A DNA stretch of 64,000 nt from an uncultured Prevotellaceae bacterium (GCA_900317325.1 ONGE01000015.1:26562-90561); one strand, 5' to 3'; shown: positions 43,286 through 52,519, counted from the stretch's first letter. Translations and numbers: made by a program. Notes: generated by a model not told the origin, from the sequence alone.

Positions 43286-45610
43286 TTACATTCTGGCCTT
43301 CTGTTTCTCGCCAGCGCCGGTACCGCGGTACTTGCTGCTGGCGGCGTTGAACTTCCAGGTGAGGTCAAGGGAGAAGGTGCGGCGGGCAGGATTGCCGGTG
43401 GTCAACTCACGCGGGCCGAAAATGGTAGCCCCGGCCTTGCTGGTGTTGAACAGGTCCATGCAGCGTGCGTCAACGGTCAGTGAGCCCATGCGGTGCAGGC
43501 TGATATCCTTCTGCACTCCGTTGTCGTAGTCACCGCGCGATGTCACTTGTAACAAAGCATTCAGGCGCCAGTCGTGCGGCAGCTCGATGTCGTTGTTCCA
43601 CGTCAAGCCCAGATACGGGTGGTTCAGCGTGAGGATGGAACCGTCGGCAGTCGGCGTCTTGTAGTTCTGGAAGATGGCAATCGCCGTCCATGTGGGATGC
43701 CAGCAACCAAACACGGGCCTCAACGACGGCATGACGGTCAGTCGGTTATAGCTCTCCTTGCTGTTGATGGGATGCACCAGGCTGATGAGCGGATCCTCAG
43801 AGCCGGGATAAGGCTCGGTGGACATCGTCTCGGAGTCCTTGATGCGTGCGTAGTTCAGCGACAGGTTCATCCACTGGTAGGCGGCATTGAAGACCAGGCT
43901 GTGGGTGTAGGTGGGCTTCAGGTAGGGATTGCCGCTCTGATAGCTGTAACGGTTGATATAGACGGTCGAGCTGGTGAGGCTGCTGTAGGCGGGGCGCTGG
44001 ATGTCGCGGCGGTAGGACAGCGACAGTTGCACCTTGCCCACCGGAGCCGACACCACAAACGTGGGGAACCAGTCGCCATAGTCGCGGCACACCTCATCTT
44101 CACGCTCATTGAAGTTATAATAGTCGTTCTTCAGGTGCTCGTAGCGCAGGCCCACCTGGGCGAATACCAGGCCGAAGCGGCGGCCGAACTCCACAAAGGC
44201 TGCCGTCGACGACTCGTTGATCTCGGTGTCGGTGGCCTTGACGGGAACACTAGCCGTTGCCGAGAACGAGTAGGCATCGGTGCGGTGGTTGTAGGAGTAT
44301 TCACCGCCCGCCGACAGGTTGCCCTGCCAAACGGGGTAACTCAGGATGAGCTTCGAGGCCCAGAAGTTGTTGCGGCTGCTGGTGTTGCTCTCAATGCTGC
44401 GGCTGACGTCGACGCCGTCCAGGACGGTTGTCTCGCTGGTGCTGCCCGGCGTCTCGGTGCGGTCAAACAGGCCGTCCACGTTCAGGTCAATGCCCAGCGA
44501 ACCCACCTTGCCGTTGTAATAGGCGTTGAAAATGTGCTTGCGGAAACGGTCGTGCTGCTCGACGTCGCTCACCGAGCGCTCGGTGAAGACGCCATTCACA
44601 TAGCTATCGGTGATGAACTGGTCATGGAAATCGGCGCTGGGGTGGCGGTCATACTTGTAAAAGGCGCCAAAGCTGTGGTTATCGTTGACCACATAATTCA
44701 CCTGAAGTTGGGGCGACAGGCCTTTCCAGATGTTCTTACCATCCTGCGTGACAAGGCCCTCGACCCGGTCAGAGCCCACAAAATAAGACAACTGGTTTTC
44801 CTGCAGCATCTTGGCGTGCCCGAAGCGGCCGCACCAGAACGAAGCGGTGACGTCCAGACCACCCGTGCGGTAGTTCAGGTCCAGATTGTTGGTAATCGTG
44901 TGGCCATACTGGTACATGCCCGACAGGTTGTCCTGGAAACTGAAGCCGTCGCCCTGCGCCTTCTTGAGCGTGATGCGCACCACGGCCTTGGTCGAGGCGG
45001 CATAACGGGCGCCGGGGTTCTGGATGACGTCGATGTGCTGGATCTGGTCGCTGCGCAGGCGGGACAGTTCGCTCACATCCTGCACTTTGCGGCCGTTGAT
45101 ATACACCTCGGCCTCGCCGCGTCCCAGCACCGTCACGGCGCCATCGCGCTTGGCCTCCAGCGACGGCACGCGGGCCAGTGCATCGGCCACGGTACCTGCC
45201 TTCTCAAGGATAGTCCCTTCGACAGTGGTGCGCATGGCTTCGCCCTTGACGCGGGTCTTGGGCAACTGGCTCTTCACGACCACCTCGCCCAGCAGCCAGG
45301 CATCCTCTTTCATCCTGATGGTCAGCCCCTCGGCGACACTTAGGTACTGCGTCTGATAACCGATGCAGGACACCTTGAGCAAGGCGCCATTCTTTTGGGT
45401 CAAGATGTGAAACTGTCCCTGCTCGTCGGTCATCGCACCCTGAACAAAAGCCGAATCGGGTAACGACAACAATACCACATTCACAAAGGGCATCGGCTCG
45501 CCCTTCTCGTCAACGACCAGACCTCCCACATCTGGAGTCTTGGCCATTGAAACCATTGTCACTAACGCAGCAGCCATCACGGATACCAACCTGAAATTCA
45601 CCTTTTTCAT
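43286..45610 (-). CDS. TonB-dependent receptor-like outer-membrane beta-barrel protein
   Basis: A start at 45628 is possible, but the ATG at 45610 (MKKVNFRLVSVMAAA) follows an AAAAGGTT ribosome-binding-like site and begins a good signal peptide (774 residues). A carboxypeptidase-regulatory-like domain (VVDEKGEPMPFVNVVLL; CIGYQTQYL) is followed by a plug-like domain with AGTVADALARVPSLEAKRDG and IDVIQNPGARYAAST. A large outer-membrane barrel domain ends in FSLDLTWKF before a basic tail. Without an adjacent SusD it is not a typical SusC; it fits the OMP_b-brl_3/TonB-like group. The substrate is unknown. It follows the LiaF-like gene by 42 bases. Confidence 0.9.
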   Translation of the reverse strand: MKKVNFRLVSVMAAALVTMVSMAKTPDVGGLVVDEKGEPMPFVNVVLLSLPDSAFVQGAMTDEQGQFHILTQKNGALLKVSCIGYQTQYLSVAEGLTIRMKEDAWLLGEVVVKSQLPKTRVKGEAMRTTVEGTILEKAGTVADALARVPSLEAKRDGAVTVLGRGEAEVYINGRKVQDVSELSRLRSDQIQHIDVIQNPGARYAASTKAVVRITLKKAQGDGFSFQDNLSGMYQYGHTITNNLDLNYRTGGLDVTASFWCGRFGHAKMLQENQLSYFVGSDRVEGLVTQDGKNIWKGLSPQLQVNYVVNDNHSFGAFYKYDRHPSADFHDQFITDSYVNGVFTERSVSDVEQHDRFRKHIFNAYYNGKVGSLGIDLNVDGLFDRTETPGSTSETTVLDGVDVSRSIESNTSSRNNFWASKLILSYPVWQGNLSAGGEYSYNHRTDAYSFSATASVPVKATDTEINESSTAAFVEFGRRFGLVFAQVGLRYEHLKNDYYNFNEREDEVCRDYGDWFPTFVVSAPVGKVQLSLSYRRDIQRPAYSSLTSSTVYINRYSYQSGNPYLKPTYTHSLVFNAAYQWMNLSLNYARIKDSETMSTEPYPGSEDPLISLVHPINSKESYNRLTVMPSLRPVFGCWHPTWTAIAIFQNYKTPTADGSILTLNHPYLGLTWNNDIELPHDWRLNALLQVTSRGDYDNGVQKDISLHRMGSLTVDARCMDLFNTSKAGATIFGPRELTTGNPARRTFSLDLTWKFNAASSKYRGTGAGEKQKARM

Positions 45611-45652
45611 AACCTTTTCTTTTAGCATTGGTTTATATTTTTCATTGACATT

Positions 45653-46204
45653 TCACGCTTGATTCTTTATGGTCACACCGCCCAAAAAGTTGCTTGCTAC
45701 AATATGCAGGCAAGGAGCGCCGTGAACCATGCGTCCACCGGTCTCGTCGCCCACCCCGCCGATGAAGCTGTGGCTCTTAACGATGATGTTTACACTTGTG
45801 GGCACAATCACCTCTACACCACCCAAATAGGTGTGGATATCTATCTCCTCATCCTCGCTGATGACAGCCTTGCGAAGGTCCAGACGCAGACCACCGCAGA
45901 AGGCATCGAGACGTGCTCCATGGAATGCCTCGCCTTGATAGGCATATTCATCGGCGCCAAAGCGGACCGCGCAGCAGATGCGCTTGCCGTCCTCGCCCTG
46001 GGGCACTGGCCGTTTCAGCCACTGGGACGGATTACGCTTAAAACTGTAAATAACAAGTTCGGCACCGATGTAGAGAAGCAGGACCGGGCCGAAATACTCG
46101 GTCCACGAATGGTCCCAGTTCAGTTGTAAGATGCCCCACATGTCTGCCAGCTTTATCAAGGCAGCCACGATGAAAATGATTCCGATGATTGATCTGCGTG
46201 ACAT
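45653..46204 (-). CDS. LiaF-like (cell-wall-active antibiotic response) membrane protein
   Basis: The start at 46204 (MSRRSIIG) is chosen over 46240 because the upstream residues are Cys/Arg-rich and non-conserved; it gives 183 residues. Two hydrophobic helices (about 6-24 and 38-55) lead to a C-terminal beta-rich domain with DAFCGGLRLDLRKAVISEDEEIDIHTYLGGVEVIVPTSVNIIVKS and a final NFLGGVTIKN, the repeated Phe/Leu-Gly-Gly pattern of LiaF and DUF1707/toast-rack proteins. LiaF regulates envelope-stress signalling in Firmicutes. Here it sits opposite a LytTR regulator. Confidence 0.82.
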   Translation of the reverse strand: MSRRSIIGIIFIVAALIKLADMWGILQLNWDHSWTEYFGPVLLLYIGAELVIYSFKRNPSQWLKRPVPQGEDGKRICCAVRFGADEYAYQGEAFHGARLDAFCGGLRLDLRKAVISEDEEIDIHTYLGGVEVIVPTSVNIIVKSHSFIGGVGDETGGRMVHGAPCLHIVASNFLGGVTIKNQA

Positions 46205-46307
46205 AACTTTTTTACGTTTATTGCAGCACCTGCGCTGCATGATTTACACTGCAAAGAAACGGCCAGGCCTCAATACAGACAAGTTTTTGGGATATTCTGC
46301 AGGTTTA

Positions 46308-46359
46308 TGTGACGAATGGCAGGGGTGCGTGTGATAAACTGCATTATTGTGACGAATGG
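46308..46359. promoter_or_regulatory. Two 12-bp direct repeats 40 bp apart in the LytTR divergon
   Basis: TGTGACGAATGG occurs exactly at 46308-46319 and 46348-46359, between the LiaF-like gene (minus) and the LytTR regulator (plus). LytTR domains bind pairs of direct repeats, so these are candidate binding sites. Forty bases is close to four helical turns, which would place both on one DNA face. Confidence 0.6.
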
Positions 46360-46383
46360 TTTGCCCAAGCGAGGCATTTATAT

Positions 46384-46391
46384 TACTTTTG
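46384..46391 (+). promoter_or_regulatory. TAnnTTTG promoter element for the LytTR regulator
   Basis: TACTTTTG ends 8 bases before the ATG at 46400. It excludes the longer in-frame start at 46316. Confidence 0.65.
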
Positions 46392-46399
46392 CACACTGT

Positions 46400-47329
46400 A
46401 TGAGTCCAGGACAAAAAGACACCATCACGACCCGCATCATCAGTACCGTGTTCACGGTGCTGGCGCTGGCCATTTTCAAGCCATTCGGGCTGGACTCACT
46501 GCAATGGATGGGCATTGTCCATCTGCTGGCGCTTGGCCTATTGGGGTTGGTGAGCTGCACGGCGACCGAGGGCATCATGAAGTATGTCGTCAAGAAACCC
46601 AGGTCGCTCGAGCATGGCGTTGACTACATCATCCGCCGCAATCTGTGGTTCCAGCTCATCAACACACCGCTTGTAGCATTGTTGATCTGCCTGTACCGCC
46701 ACTTTGTAATGAGTGACACGGTACCCGGCAATGTGCTCTCGTGGGGCAACTTCTTTGAGACACTGCTCATCATCGCCTTCTGTTCCTTTGCCATCGGCTT
46801 GTACTGGCGTTTCAAGTTCCGCAGCAAGTACCTGACGGCCGAGTTGGAGGAGACCCGCCAGCTCAACGAGCAACTGCAGGAACTCCAGAAGGCTGCCGAG
46901 CAACGCGCCCTTGCAGCCGAGTCGCTCATCGTTACCGAAACCGCCACAGCAGCCGAGCCATCGCCCGACGCCGCCCCTCTCATGCAAACCCTTACCCTCG
47001 CAGGATCGACCAGCGAAACGGTCATGGTGCACATTCCCGACCTATTATATATAGAAGCTGTGGGAAACTATGTGAAAATCTATCAACTGCAAGACAGTCA
47101 AGTGCGCACCGACATGCTGCGCGCCACCTCCAAGCAAGTCGAAGAAGACTTGCGGGCTTACCCCATGATCGTGCGCTGCCATCGCGCCTTCCTGGTCAAT
47201 CTGCAACAGGTGGAACAAATCGTCTCGCGTGCCGGCACCATGCAACTGGTCATCAAGCACTGCCAGGAGTCACTCCCCGTATCACGCAGCAACATGGCTC
47301 AGGTCAAGGAAGCCATCAAGGGCGTGTAA
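46400..47329 (+). CDS. Membrane-anchored LytTR-family transcriptional regulator
   Basis: The preferred start (MSPGQKDTITTR) gives 309 residues. Four transmembrane helices lie in the first about 145 residues. A coiled-coil segment follows (about 150-180), then a linker and a C-terminal LytTR DNA-binding domain (about 205-305). That domain has DLLYIEAVGNYVKIYQL, MIVRCHRAFLVNLQQVEQI and LPVSRSNMAQVKEAI. There is no receiver domain, so the membrane part is probably the sensor. It is divergent from the LiaF-like/TonB-type genes, which are its likely targets, with two direct repeats between. Confidence 0.9.
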   Translation: MSPGQKDTITTRIISTVFTVLALAIFKPFGLDSLQWMGIVHLLALGLLGLVSCTATEGIMKYVVKKPRSLEHGVDYIIRRNLWFQLINTPLVALLICLYRHFVMSDTVPGNVLSWGNFFETLLIIAFCSFAIGLYWRFKFRSKYLTAELEETRQLNEQLQELQKAAEQRALAAESLIVTETATAAEPSPDAAPLMQTLTLAGSTSETVMVHIPDLLYIEAVGNYVKIYQLQDSQVRTDMLRATSKQVEEDLRAYPMIVRCHRAFLVNLQQVEQIVSRAGTMQLVIKHCQESLPVSRSNMAQVKEAIKGV

Positions 47330-47429
47330 ATTCAAGCCTGAATGTTTTCATTCTTTGAATCTGAACTTGCAATTTGCAAGTTTGGCTCAATTTTGGCTGG
47401 AAAAAGTTGTGCAGTAACGGATTTTGCAC

Positions 47430-47437
47430 TAACTTTG
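47430..47437 (+). promoter_or_regulatory. TAnnTTTG promoter element for the phosphohexomutase
   Basis: TAACTTTG, 42 bases before the ATG at 47480. A 7-bp hairpin (AACTTGC/GCAAGTT, 47364-47382) lies between it and the LytTR stop. Confidence 0.6.
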
Positions 47438-47479
47438 TCAATTTGAACAATAACAACAACCTTATAAACCGAACCAAGT

Positions 47480-49231
47480 ATGTACGACGAGAAATTATTA
47501 CAGGAAGTGACCGCAAAGGCCAAGACTTGGCTTAGTGAGAGTTATGACGAGCAGACAAGGGCCGAAGTACAGGCAATGCTCGACAACGAAGACAAAACAG
47601 AGCTTGTAGAGTCCTTCTACAAGATTCTGGAGTTCGGCACCGGTGGTCTGCGCGGCATTATGGGCGCGGGCTGCAACCGCATGAACATCTACACGGTGGG
47701 CAGTGCGACACAGGGCCTGGCCAACTATCTGAAAGAGGCGTTCAAGGATCTGCCTCAGATTTCGGTTGTAGTAGGCCATGACGTGCGCAACAACAGCCGC
47801 CTGTTTGCCGAGACCGTGGCCAACATCTTCAGCGCCAACGGCATCAAGGTGTACCTGTTTGAGGGTCCCCGCCCCACTCCCGAGGTGAGCTATGCCATCC
47901 GTCGACTGGGTTGCCAGAGCGGTGTGAACATCACGGCATCGCACAACCCCAAGATCTACAACGGCTACAAGGCCTACTGGGACGACGGTGCTCAGGTGGT
48001 GGCTCCTCACGACGTGAACATCATCAACAACGTCAACGCCATCGAGGACGTGCGCGACATCAAGTTCAAAGGCAATCCTGACCTTATCCAGATCATCGGC
48101 GAGGATATTGACGGTCCCTACATCGAGGACATCTACACCCTGTCGCTCAGCCCCGAGGTCAACAAGAAGTACCACGACATGAAGATCGTCTACACGCCTA
48201 TCCACGGCGTTGGACGCTATATCGTGCCCCGCTCGATCGAGCGCTGGGGATTTGACAACATCATCCACGTGCCCGAGCAGGACGTGATGAGCGGCGATTT
48301 CCCCACTGTGGATTCCCCCAATCCCGAGATGCCAAGCGCCATGGCCATGGCTATCAAGAAGGCCGAGGAAGTGGATGCCGACGTGGTTCTTGCCAGCGAC
48401 CCCGACGCCGACCGCATCGGTCTGGTGATCAAGAATACCAAGGGCAAATATGAGCTCGTGAACGGCAACCAGATCCAGATCATCTTCCTCTACTACCTGA
48501 TGGTGCGCAACCGCGAGTTGGGCCGTCTGACCGGCGACGAATACATCGTCAAGACCATCGTTACCAGCGAGACCATCGCCAAGATCGCCCGCAAGGAAAA
48601 CATCAAGATGTTTGACTGCTTCACTGGCTTCAAGTGGATCGCTACCGTGATGCGTGAGATGGAAGGCAAGGGACGCTACCTGGGTGGCGGCGAGGAGAGC
48701 TACGGCTTCCTGCCCGAGACCTTCGTTCGTGACAAGGATTCAGTATCGTCCATCCCCTTGATGTGCGAGATCGCTGCATGGGCCAAGGATAAGGGTATGA
48801 CCCTGAACGACCTGTTCATCGACCTGTACATCAACTACGGCTACAGCAAGGAGCGCGGCATCAGCGTTGTTCGCCCCGGTAAGAGCGGCGCCGACGAGAT
48901 TGCTCGTATGATGGTCAACTTCCGCGAGAACCCGCAGCAGGCCATCGACGGCTCGCCCGTAGTACTCATCAAGGACTTCTTGAAACTCGAACAGCGCGAC
49001 ATGCGCACCGGCGAGGTCACCAAGCTCGACATGCCCGCCACCAGCAACGTGCTGCAATACTACACCGAGGACGGCACCAAGGTATCCATCCGTCCCTCGG
49101 GCACCGAGCCCAAGATCAAGTTCTATATCGAGGTGCACGACACCCTCGACAAGAAGGAGAACTACGATGCCAAGAACGAGTGGGCCGATGCCAAGATCGA
49201 CCGCATCTGCCAGTCACTCGGCATCGCGTAA
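47480..49231 (+). CDS. Phospho-sugar mutase (phosphoglucomutase/phosphomannomutase)
   Basis: The 583-residue protein belongs to the alpha-D-phosphohexomutase superfamily: GTGGLRGIMGAGCNRMN at the start, TASHNPKIYNGYKAYWDDGAQ with the phosphoserine, DPDADRIG for metal binding, GGGEESYGFL, and the phosphate-binding SIRPSGTEPKIKFYI at the end. Its length fits the larger bacterial PGM/PMM type. It interconverts hexose-6- and hexose-1-phosphates. It is followed 86 bases later by two sugar- or anion-type MFS transporters on the same strand; cotranscription is possible. Confidence 0.96.
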   Translation: MYDEKLLQEVTAKAKTWLSESYDEQTRAEVQAMLDNEDKTELVESFYKILEFGTGGLRGIMGAGCNRMNIYTVGSATQGLANYLKEAFKDLPQISVVVGHDVRNNSRLFAETVANIFSANGIKVYLFEGPRPTPEVSYAIRRLGCQSGVNITASHNPKIYNGYKAYWDDGAQVVAPHDVNIINNVNAIEDVRDIKFKGNPDLIQIIGEDIDGPYIEDIYTLSLSPEVNKKYHDMKIVYTPIHGVGRYIVPRSIERWGFDNIIHVPEQDVMSGDFPTVDSPNPEMPSAMAMAIKKAEEVDADVVLASDPDADRIGLVIKNTKGKYELVNGNQIQIIFLYYLMVRNRELGRLTGDEYIVKTIVTSETIAKIARKENIKMFDCFTGFKWIATVMREMEGKGRYLGGGEESYGFLPETFVRDKDSVSSIPLMCEIAAWAKDKGMTLNDLFIDLYINYGYSKERGISVVRPGKSGADEIARMMVNFRENPQQAIDGSPVVLIKDFLKLEQRDMRTGEVTKLDMPATSNVLQYYTEDGTKVSIRPSGTEPKIKFYIEVHDTLDKKENYDAKNEWADAKIDRICQSLGIA

Positions 49232-49317
49232 TCAATCAGGAGTCACTAACGACTAAGGACTAATAAAGAACCATTAATTAATAAACCAAATCATAAAAAT
49301 TAATTAAACAAAAAATT

Positions 49318-50943
49318 ATGTCAGAAAAGATTCAGACTTTAAGAGACTCTGCAGGAATGCGCTGGACGGCGCTGCTGTTACTCGCTTTGGGTATGTTCTG
49401 CAGCTACATTTTCATGGACATCCTGTCGCCCATCAAGGACTTGATGGAAACCACACGCGGTTGGGATTCCACTTCATTCGGACGAATGCAAGGCAGTGAG
49501 GTATTCCTCAATGTATGGGTATTCTTCCTGATTTTTGCCGGTATCATCCTCGACAAGATGGGTGTGCGCTTCACGGCTGTCCTGTCGGGTGCCGTGATGC
49601 TCATCGGTGCCATCATCAAGTGGTACGCTGTGAGTGATGCGTTCATCGGCACTGGCCTGGAGAACTGGTTCAACAGCCACCTGAACTGGAAGCCCATTGC
49701 CCCCTGGTTCGACATTCTGCCCTTCGCCGAGGGCATGCCCGCCTCAGCTAAATTGGCTGCTTGCGGTTTCATGATCTTCGGTTGCGGTGTCGAGATGGCC
49801 GGTATCACGGTGAGCCGCGGTATCGTGAAGTGGTTCAAGGGCCGCGAGATGGCTCTGGCCATGGGTAGCGAGATGGCACTGGCCCGTCTGGGTGTTGCCA
49901 CCTGCATGATCTTCTCGCCCTTCTTTGCCCGCTTGGGTGGCCAGGTGAGCGTTTCGCGCTCGGTTGCCTTCGGTGTCGTACTGATGTGCATCGCCCTGAT
50001 GATGTTTGTCGTTTACTTCTTCATGGACAGCAAACTCGACAAGCAGACCGGTGAGGCCGAGGAGAAAGACGACCCGTTCAAGGTGAGCGACATCGGCAAG
50101 ATTCTGACCAACAAGGGCTTCTGGATTGTATCGTTGCTGTGCGTGCTCTATTACAGCGCCATCTTCCCCTTCCAGAAATATGCCGTTAACATGTTGCAGT
50201 GCAACCTCACGTTCACCGAGGTTGATCCCAACTCGTTCTGGGCCAATGAGAGTCTGACCATCTATCAGTATATCGTGATGCTCATCGTAGCAGCCACCGC
50301 CTTCATGAGCAACTTCATGAAGAACAAGAGTGTCAAGTACTGCTTGCTCATCATTTCGATTGTTGCCCTCATCTGCTACTGCTACATGGGTTACATGCGC
50401 CAGAGTGCCGAGAGCGTCTTCGCCGTATTCCCCCTGCTGGCTGTGGGTATCACCCCCATTCTGGGCAACTATGTCGACCACAAGGGTAAAGCCGCCTCGA
50501 TGCTCGTGCTGGGCTCGCTGCTGCTCATCGTTTGCCACTTGACCTTCGCCTACGTTCTGCCACTGTTCAAGGGCAGCACGATTGCAGGCTTTGTCATGGC
50601 TTACATCACCATTCTGGTGCTGGGTTCGTCGTTCTCGCTCGTTCCCGCCGCCCTGTGGCCCAGCGTTCCCAAGCTGGTTGACTCCAAGATCATCGGTAGT
50701 GCTTACGCACTGATTTTCTGGATCCAGAACATCGGTCTGTGGCTCTTCCCGATGCTGATCGGTATGGTCCTCGACAAGACCAACCCCGGCGTTACCGACC
50801 CGACGAAGTATGACTATACCTGGCCCATGGTAATCTTTGCCAGCCTCGGTATTGCCGCTCTGTTGTTCGGTTTGTACCTCAAGGTGGTTGACAAGAAGAA
50901 GCACCTCGGCCTCGAGGAGCCCAATATCAAGCCTGAGGATTAA
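49318..50943 (+). CDS. MFS transporter, copy 1
   Basis: The 541-residue protein has about twelve hydrophobic helices. It carries the MFS motif A-like segment GIILDKMGVRFTAVLSG after TM2, a central charged loop (KLDKQTGEAEEKDDPF) and a Lys-rich C-terminus ending EEPNIKPED. Residues about 115-140 form an extra loop (ENWFNSHLNWKPIAPWFD) that is absent or shorter in the downstream paralogue. The substrate is unknown. A period-9 repeat that can fold as a hairpin lies between it and copy 2. Confidence 0.9.
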   Translation: MSEKIQTLRDSAGMRWTALLLLALGMFCSYIFMDILSPIKDLMETTRGWDSTSFGRMQGSEVFLNVWVFFLIFAGIILDKMGVRFTAVLSGAVMLIGAIIKWYAVSDAFIGTGLENWFNSHLNWKPIAPWFDILPFAEGMPASAKLAACGFMIFGCGVEMAGITVSRGIVKWFKGREMALAMGSEMALARLGVATCMIFSPFFARLGGQVSVSRSVAFGVVLMCIALMMFVVYFFMDSKLDKQTGEAEEKDDPFKVSDIGKILTNKGFWIVSLLCVLYYSAIFPFQKYAVNMLQCNLTFTEVDPNSFWANESLTIYQYIVMLIVAATAFMSNFMKNKSVKYCLLIISIVALICYCYMGYMRQSAESVFAVFPLLAVGITPILGNYVDHKGKAASMLVLGSLLLIVCHLTFAYVLPLFKGSTIAGFVMAYITILVLGSSFSLVPAALWPSVPKLVDSKIIGSAYALIFWIQNIGLWLFPMLIGMVLDKTNPGVTDPTKYDYTWPMVIFASLGIAALLFGLYLKVVDKKKHLGLEEPNIKPED

Positions 50944-50988
50944 GAAGCTGTCAGCTATTAGCATTTAGCTATCAGCATAAAACCATTA

Positions 50989-51033
50989 GACTTTAGGGAC
51001 CTTAAGGACTTTAAAGACTTTAAGGTCCCTATT
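50989..51033. repeat. 9-bp-period tract forming a 36-nt near-palindrome
   Basis: Units GACTTTAGG, GACCTTAAG, GACTTTAAA, GACTTTAAG and GTCCCTATT follow without gaps. Within it 50995-51030 is nearly self-complementary, with 11 bp of perfect pairing at its ends (AGGGACCTTAA/TTAAGGTCCCT). It may work as a terminator or attenuator between the two MFS genes. Confidence 0.85.
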
Positions 51034-51049
51034 CATTTAATCAAATCAC

Positions 51050-52414
51050 ATGAGAGAAGAAATAAGAAACACGATTGCGACGCGGGCGTGGGCACGGTGG
51101 ACCGTGCTGGCCATCGTGTCGTTCACGATGATGGCGGGCTATGTCGTCGCCAAGGAGATGTCCCCGCTGCAGTTTATGCTCGAGAAAGCCGCCCAGGACG
51201 GTGGTATGGGTTGGACGAGCGGCGAGTTCGGCATCTTTGCCGGGTCACGCGGGTTCTTCAACGTATTCCTGTTGATGCTGTTTGTGGGCGGCATCATCCT
51301 CGACAAGATGGGTGTGCGCTTCACGGGCATCCTCTCATGTGTGCTGATGCTGACCGGTGCTGCCGCCGTCTATGGTGTCATCACCTACACCTCGCCCGAC
51401 CCGATGTGGAGCGTCCCCCTGCTGGGTACCATCAAGCGCCAGGTGGCTCTGGCGGCGCTGGGATTCGCATTCTTCGGCATCGGCTATGAGATGTGCGGCA
51501 TCACGGTGTCCAAGGTTGTCGTGCGCTGGTTCTCGGGCAAGGAGATGGCCCTGGCAATGGGCTTACAGGTGGCCTTGGCACGTCTGGGCACTGCACTGGC
51601 GCTCAACTTCAGCCTTCCCATCGCTTTGAACTGGGGGCTTCCCAAACCGCTGCTTATCGGCGTATTCTGTGTGGGCGTTGGACTCATCGCCTACCTCTAT
51701 TACTGCACGATGGACCGCCGCCTGGACAAGGAGCAGGGCAAGCAAGAGATTGCCCAAGGTGATGACGAGAAGTTCCACTTCTCAGACATGAAAATCACGA
51801 TAAAGAATCCGGGTTTTTGGCTTATCACCCTGCTGTGCATGTTCTACTATTCGGCACTCTACCCCTTCCTGGACTTCGCCACCAAACTCATGATCTCCAA
51901 GTATGGTGTCGAGGCCGAGTTGGCCGGAGCCATCCCCTCTATCCTCCCCTATACCAGCATCGTGCTGACGCCGCTGTTCGGCGCGTGGTTCGACAACAAG
52001 GGCCGCGGTGCCACGATGATGGTCATCGGCAGCGTATTGCTGACTATCACCCTGTTCGTGTTCGCCATGCCACTCAACTCCAGTTGGATAGCAGTGACAC
52101 TGATGTGTGTGCTGGGCATCGCTTTCTCGCTGCTGCCCGCCGCCCTGTGGCCCGCCGTGCCCAAAATCGTGCCGATGAAGCAGTTGGGCACCTCCTACTC
52201 CATCATTTATTACATCCAGAACATCGGCCTGATGCTCATCCCCGTGCTCATCGGTAAAGTGCTGGAACGCAACACCGTGGGCGAGCAGGTGGACTACACG
52301 CATTCGCTCATCATCTTCGGCATCATCGGCGTGGGTGCCATCATCGCCTCAAGCCTGCTGCTGTGGATGGACCGCAAGCGCCACTACGGCCTCGAGAGCC
52401 CCAACATCGCATAA
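51050..52414 (+). CDS. MFS transporter, copy 2
   Basis: The 454-residue, roughly twelve-helix transporter is a paralogue of the preceding gene: it shares GGIILDKMGVRFTG, GIGYEMCGITVSK...WFSGKEMALAMG, PAALWPAVPKIV and a C-terminus ending RKRHYGLESPNIA. It probably arose by tandem duplication with later divergence. Its substrate may be related to that of copy 1. It ends at an 84-nt hairpin with a T tract. Confidence 0.9.
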   Translation: MREEIRNTIATRAWARWTVLAIVSFTMMAGYVVAKEMSPLQFMLEKAAQDGGMGWTSGEFGIFAGSRGFFNVFLLMLFVGGIILDKMGVRFTGILSCVLMLTGAAAVYGVITYTSPDPMWSVPLLGTIKRQVALAALGFAFFGIGYEMCGITVSKVVVRWFSGKEMALAMGLQVALARLGTALALNFSLPIALNWGLPKPLLIGVFCVGVGLIAYLYYCTMDRRLDKEQGKQEIAQGDDEKFHFSDMKITIKNPGFWLITLLCMFYYSALYPFLDFATKLMISKYGVEAELAGAIPSILPYTSIVLTPLFGAWFDNKGRGATMMVIGSVLLTITLFVFAMPLNSSWIAVTLMCVLGIAFSLLPAALWPAVPKIVPMKQLGTSYSIIYYIQNIGLMLIPVLIGKVLERNTVGEQVDYTHSLIIFGIIGVGAIIASSLLLWMDRKRHYGLESPNIA

Positions 52415-52435
52415 AATCCAAACAACAGAAAAATA

Positions 52436-52519
52436 TCAAACTACTTGAACAACAAGGAACAACTCTAACAACAATTAATCATGTTGTAGATGTTGTTTTA
52501 AGTTGTTCAAGTAGTTTGA
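52436..52519 (+). terminator. 84-nt hairpin with 18-bp perfect stem after MFS copy 2
   Basis: TCAAACTACTTGAACAAC (52436-52453) is the exact complement of 52502-52519. The 48-base interior continues to pair (AACAAC/GTTGTT and CAACA/TGTTG around internal loops). ATAAATTTTTTTTT follows on the plus strand. It is much longer than the other terminators in the window. Confidence 0.8.

Noticed and set aside
43574-45343. 589-codon plus-strand frame opposite the TonB-type receptor gene
   Set aside because: It is a shadow frame without domain signatures; the minus strand encodes a full receptor with signal peptide and barrel.
52436-52519. MITE or insertion-sequence end
   Set aside because: No target-site duplication, transposase or second copy is visible in the window; the T tract supports a terminator.
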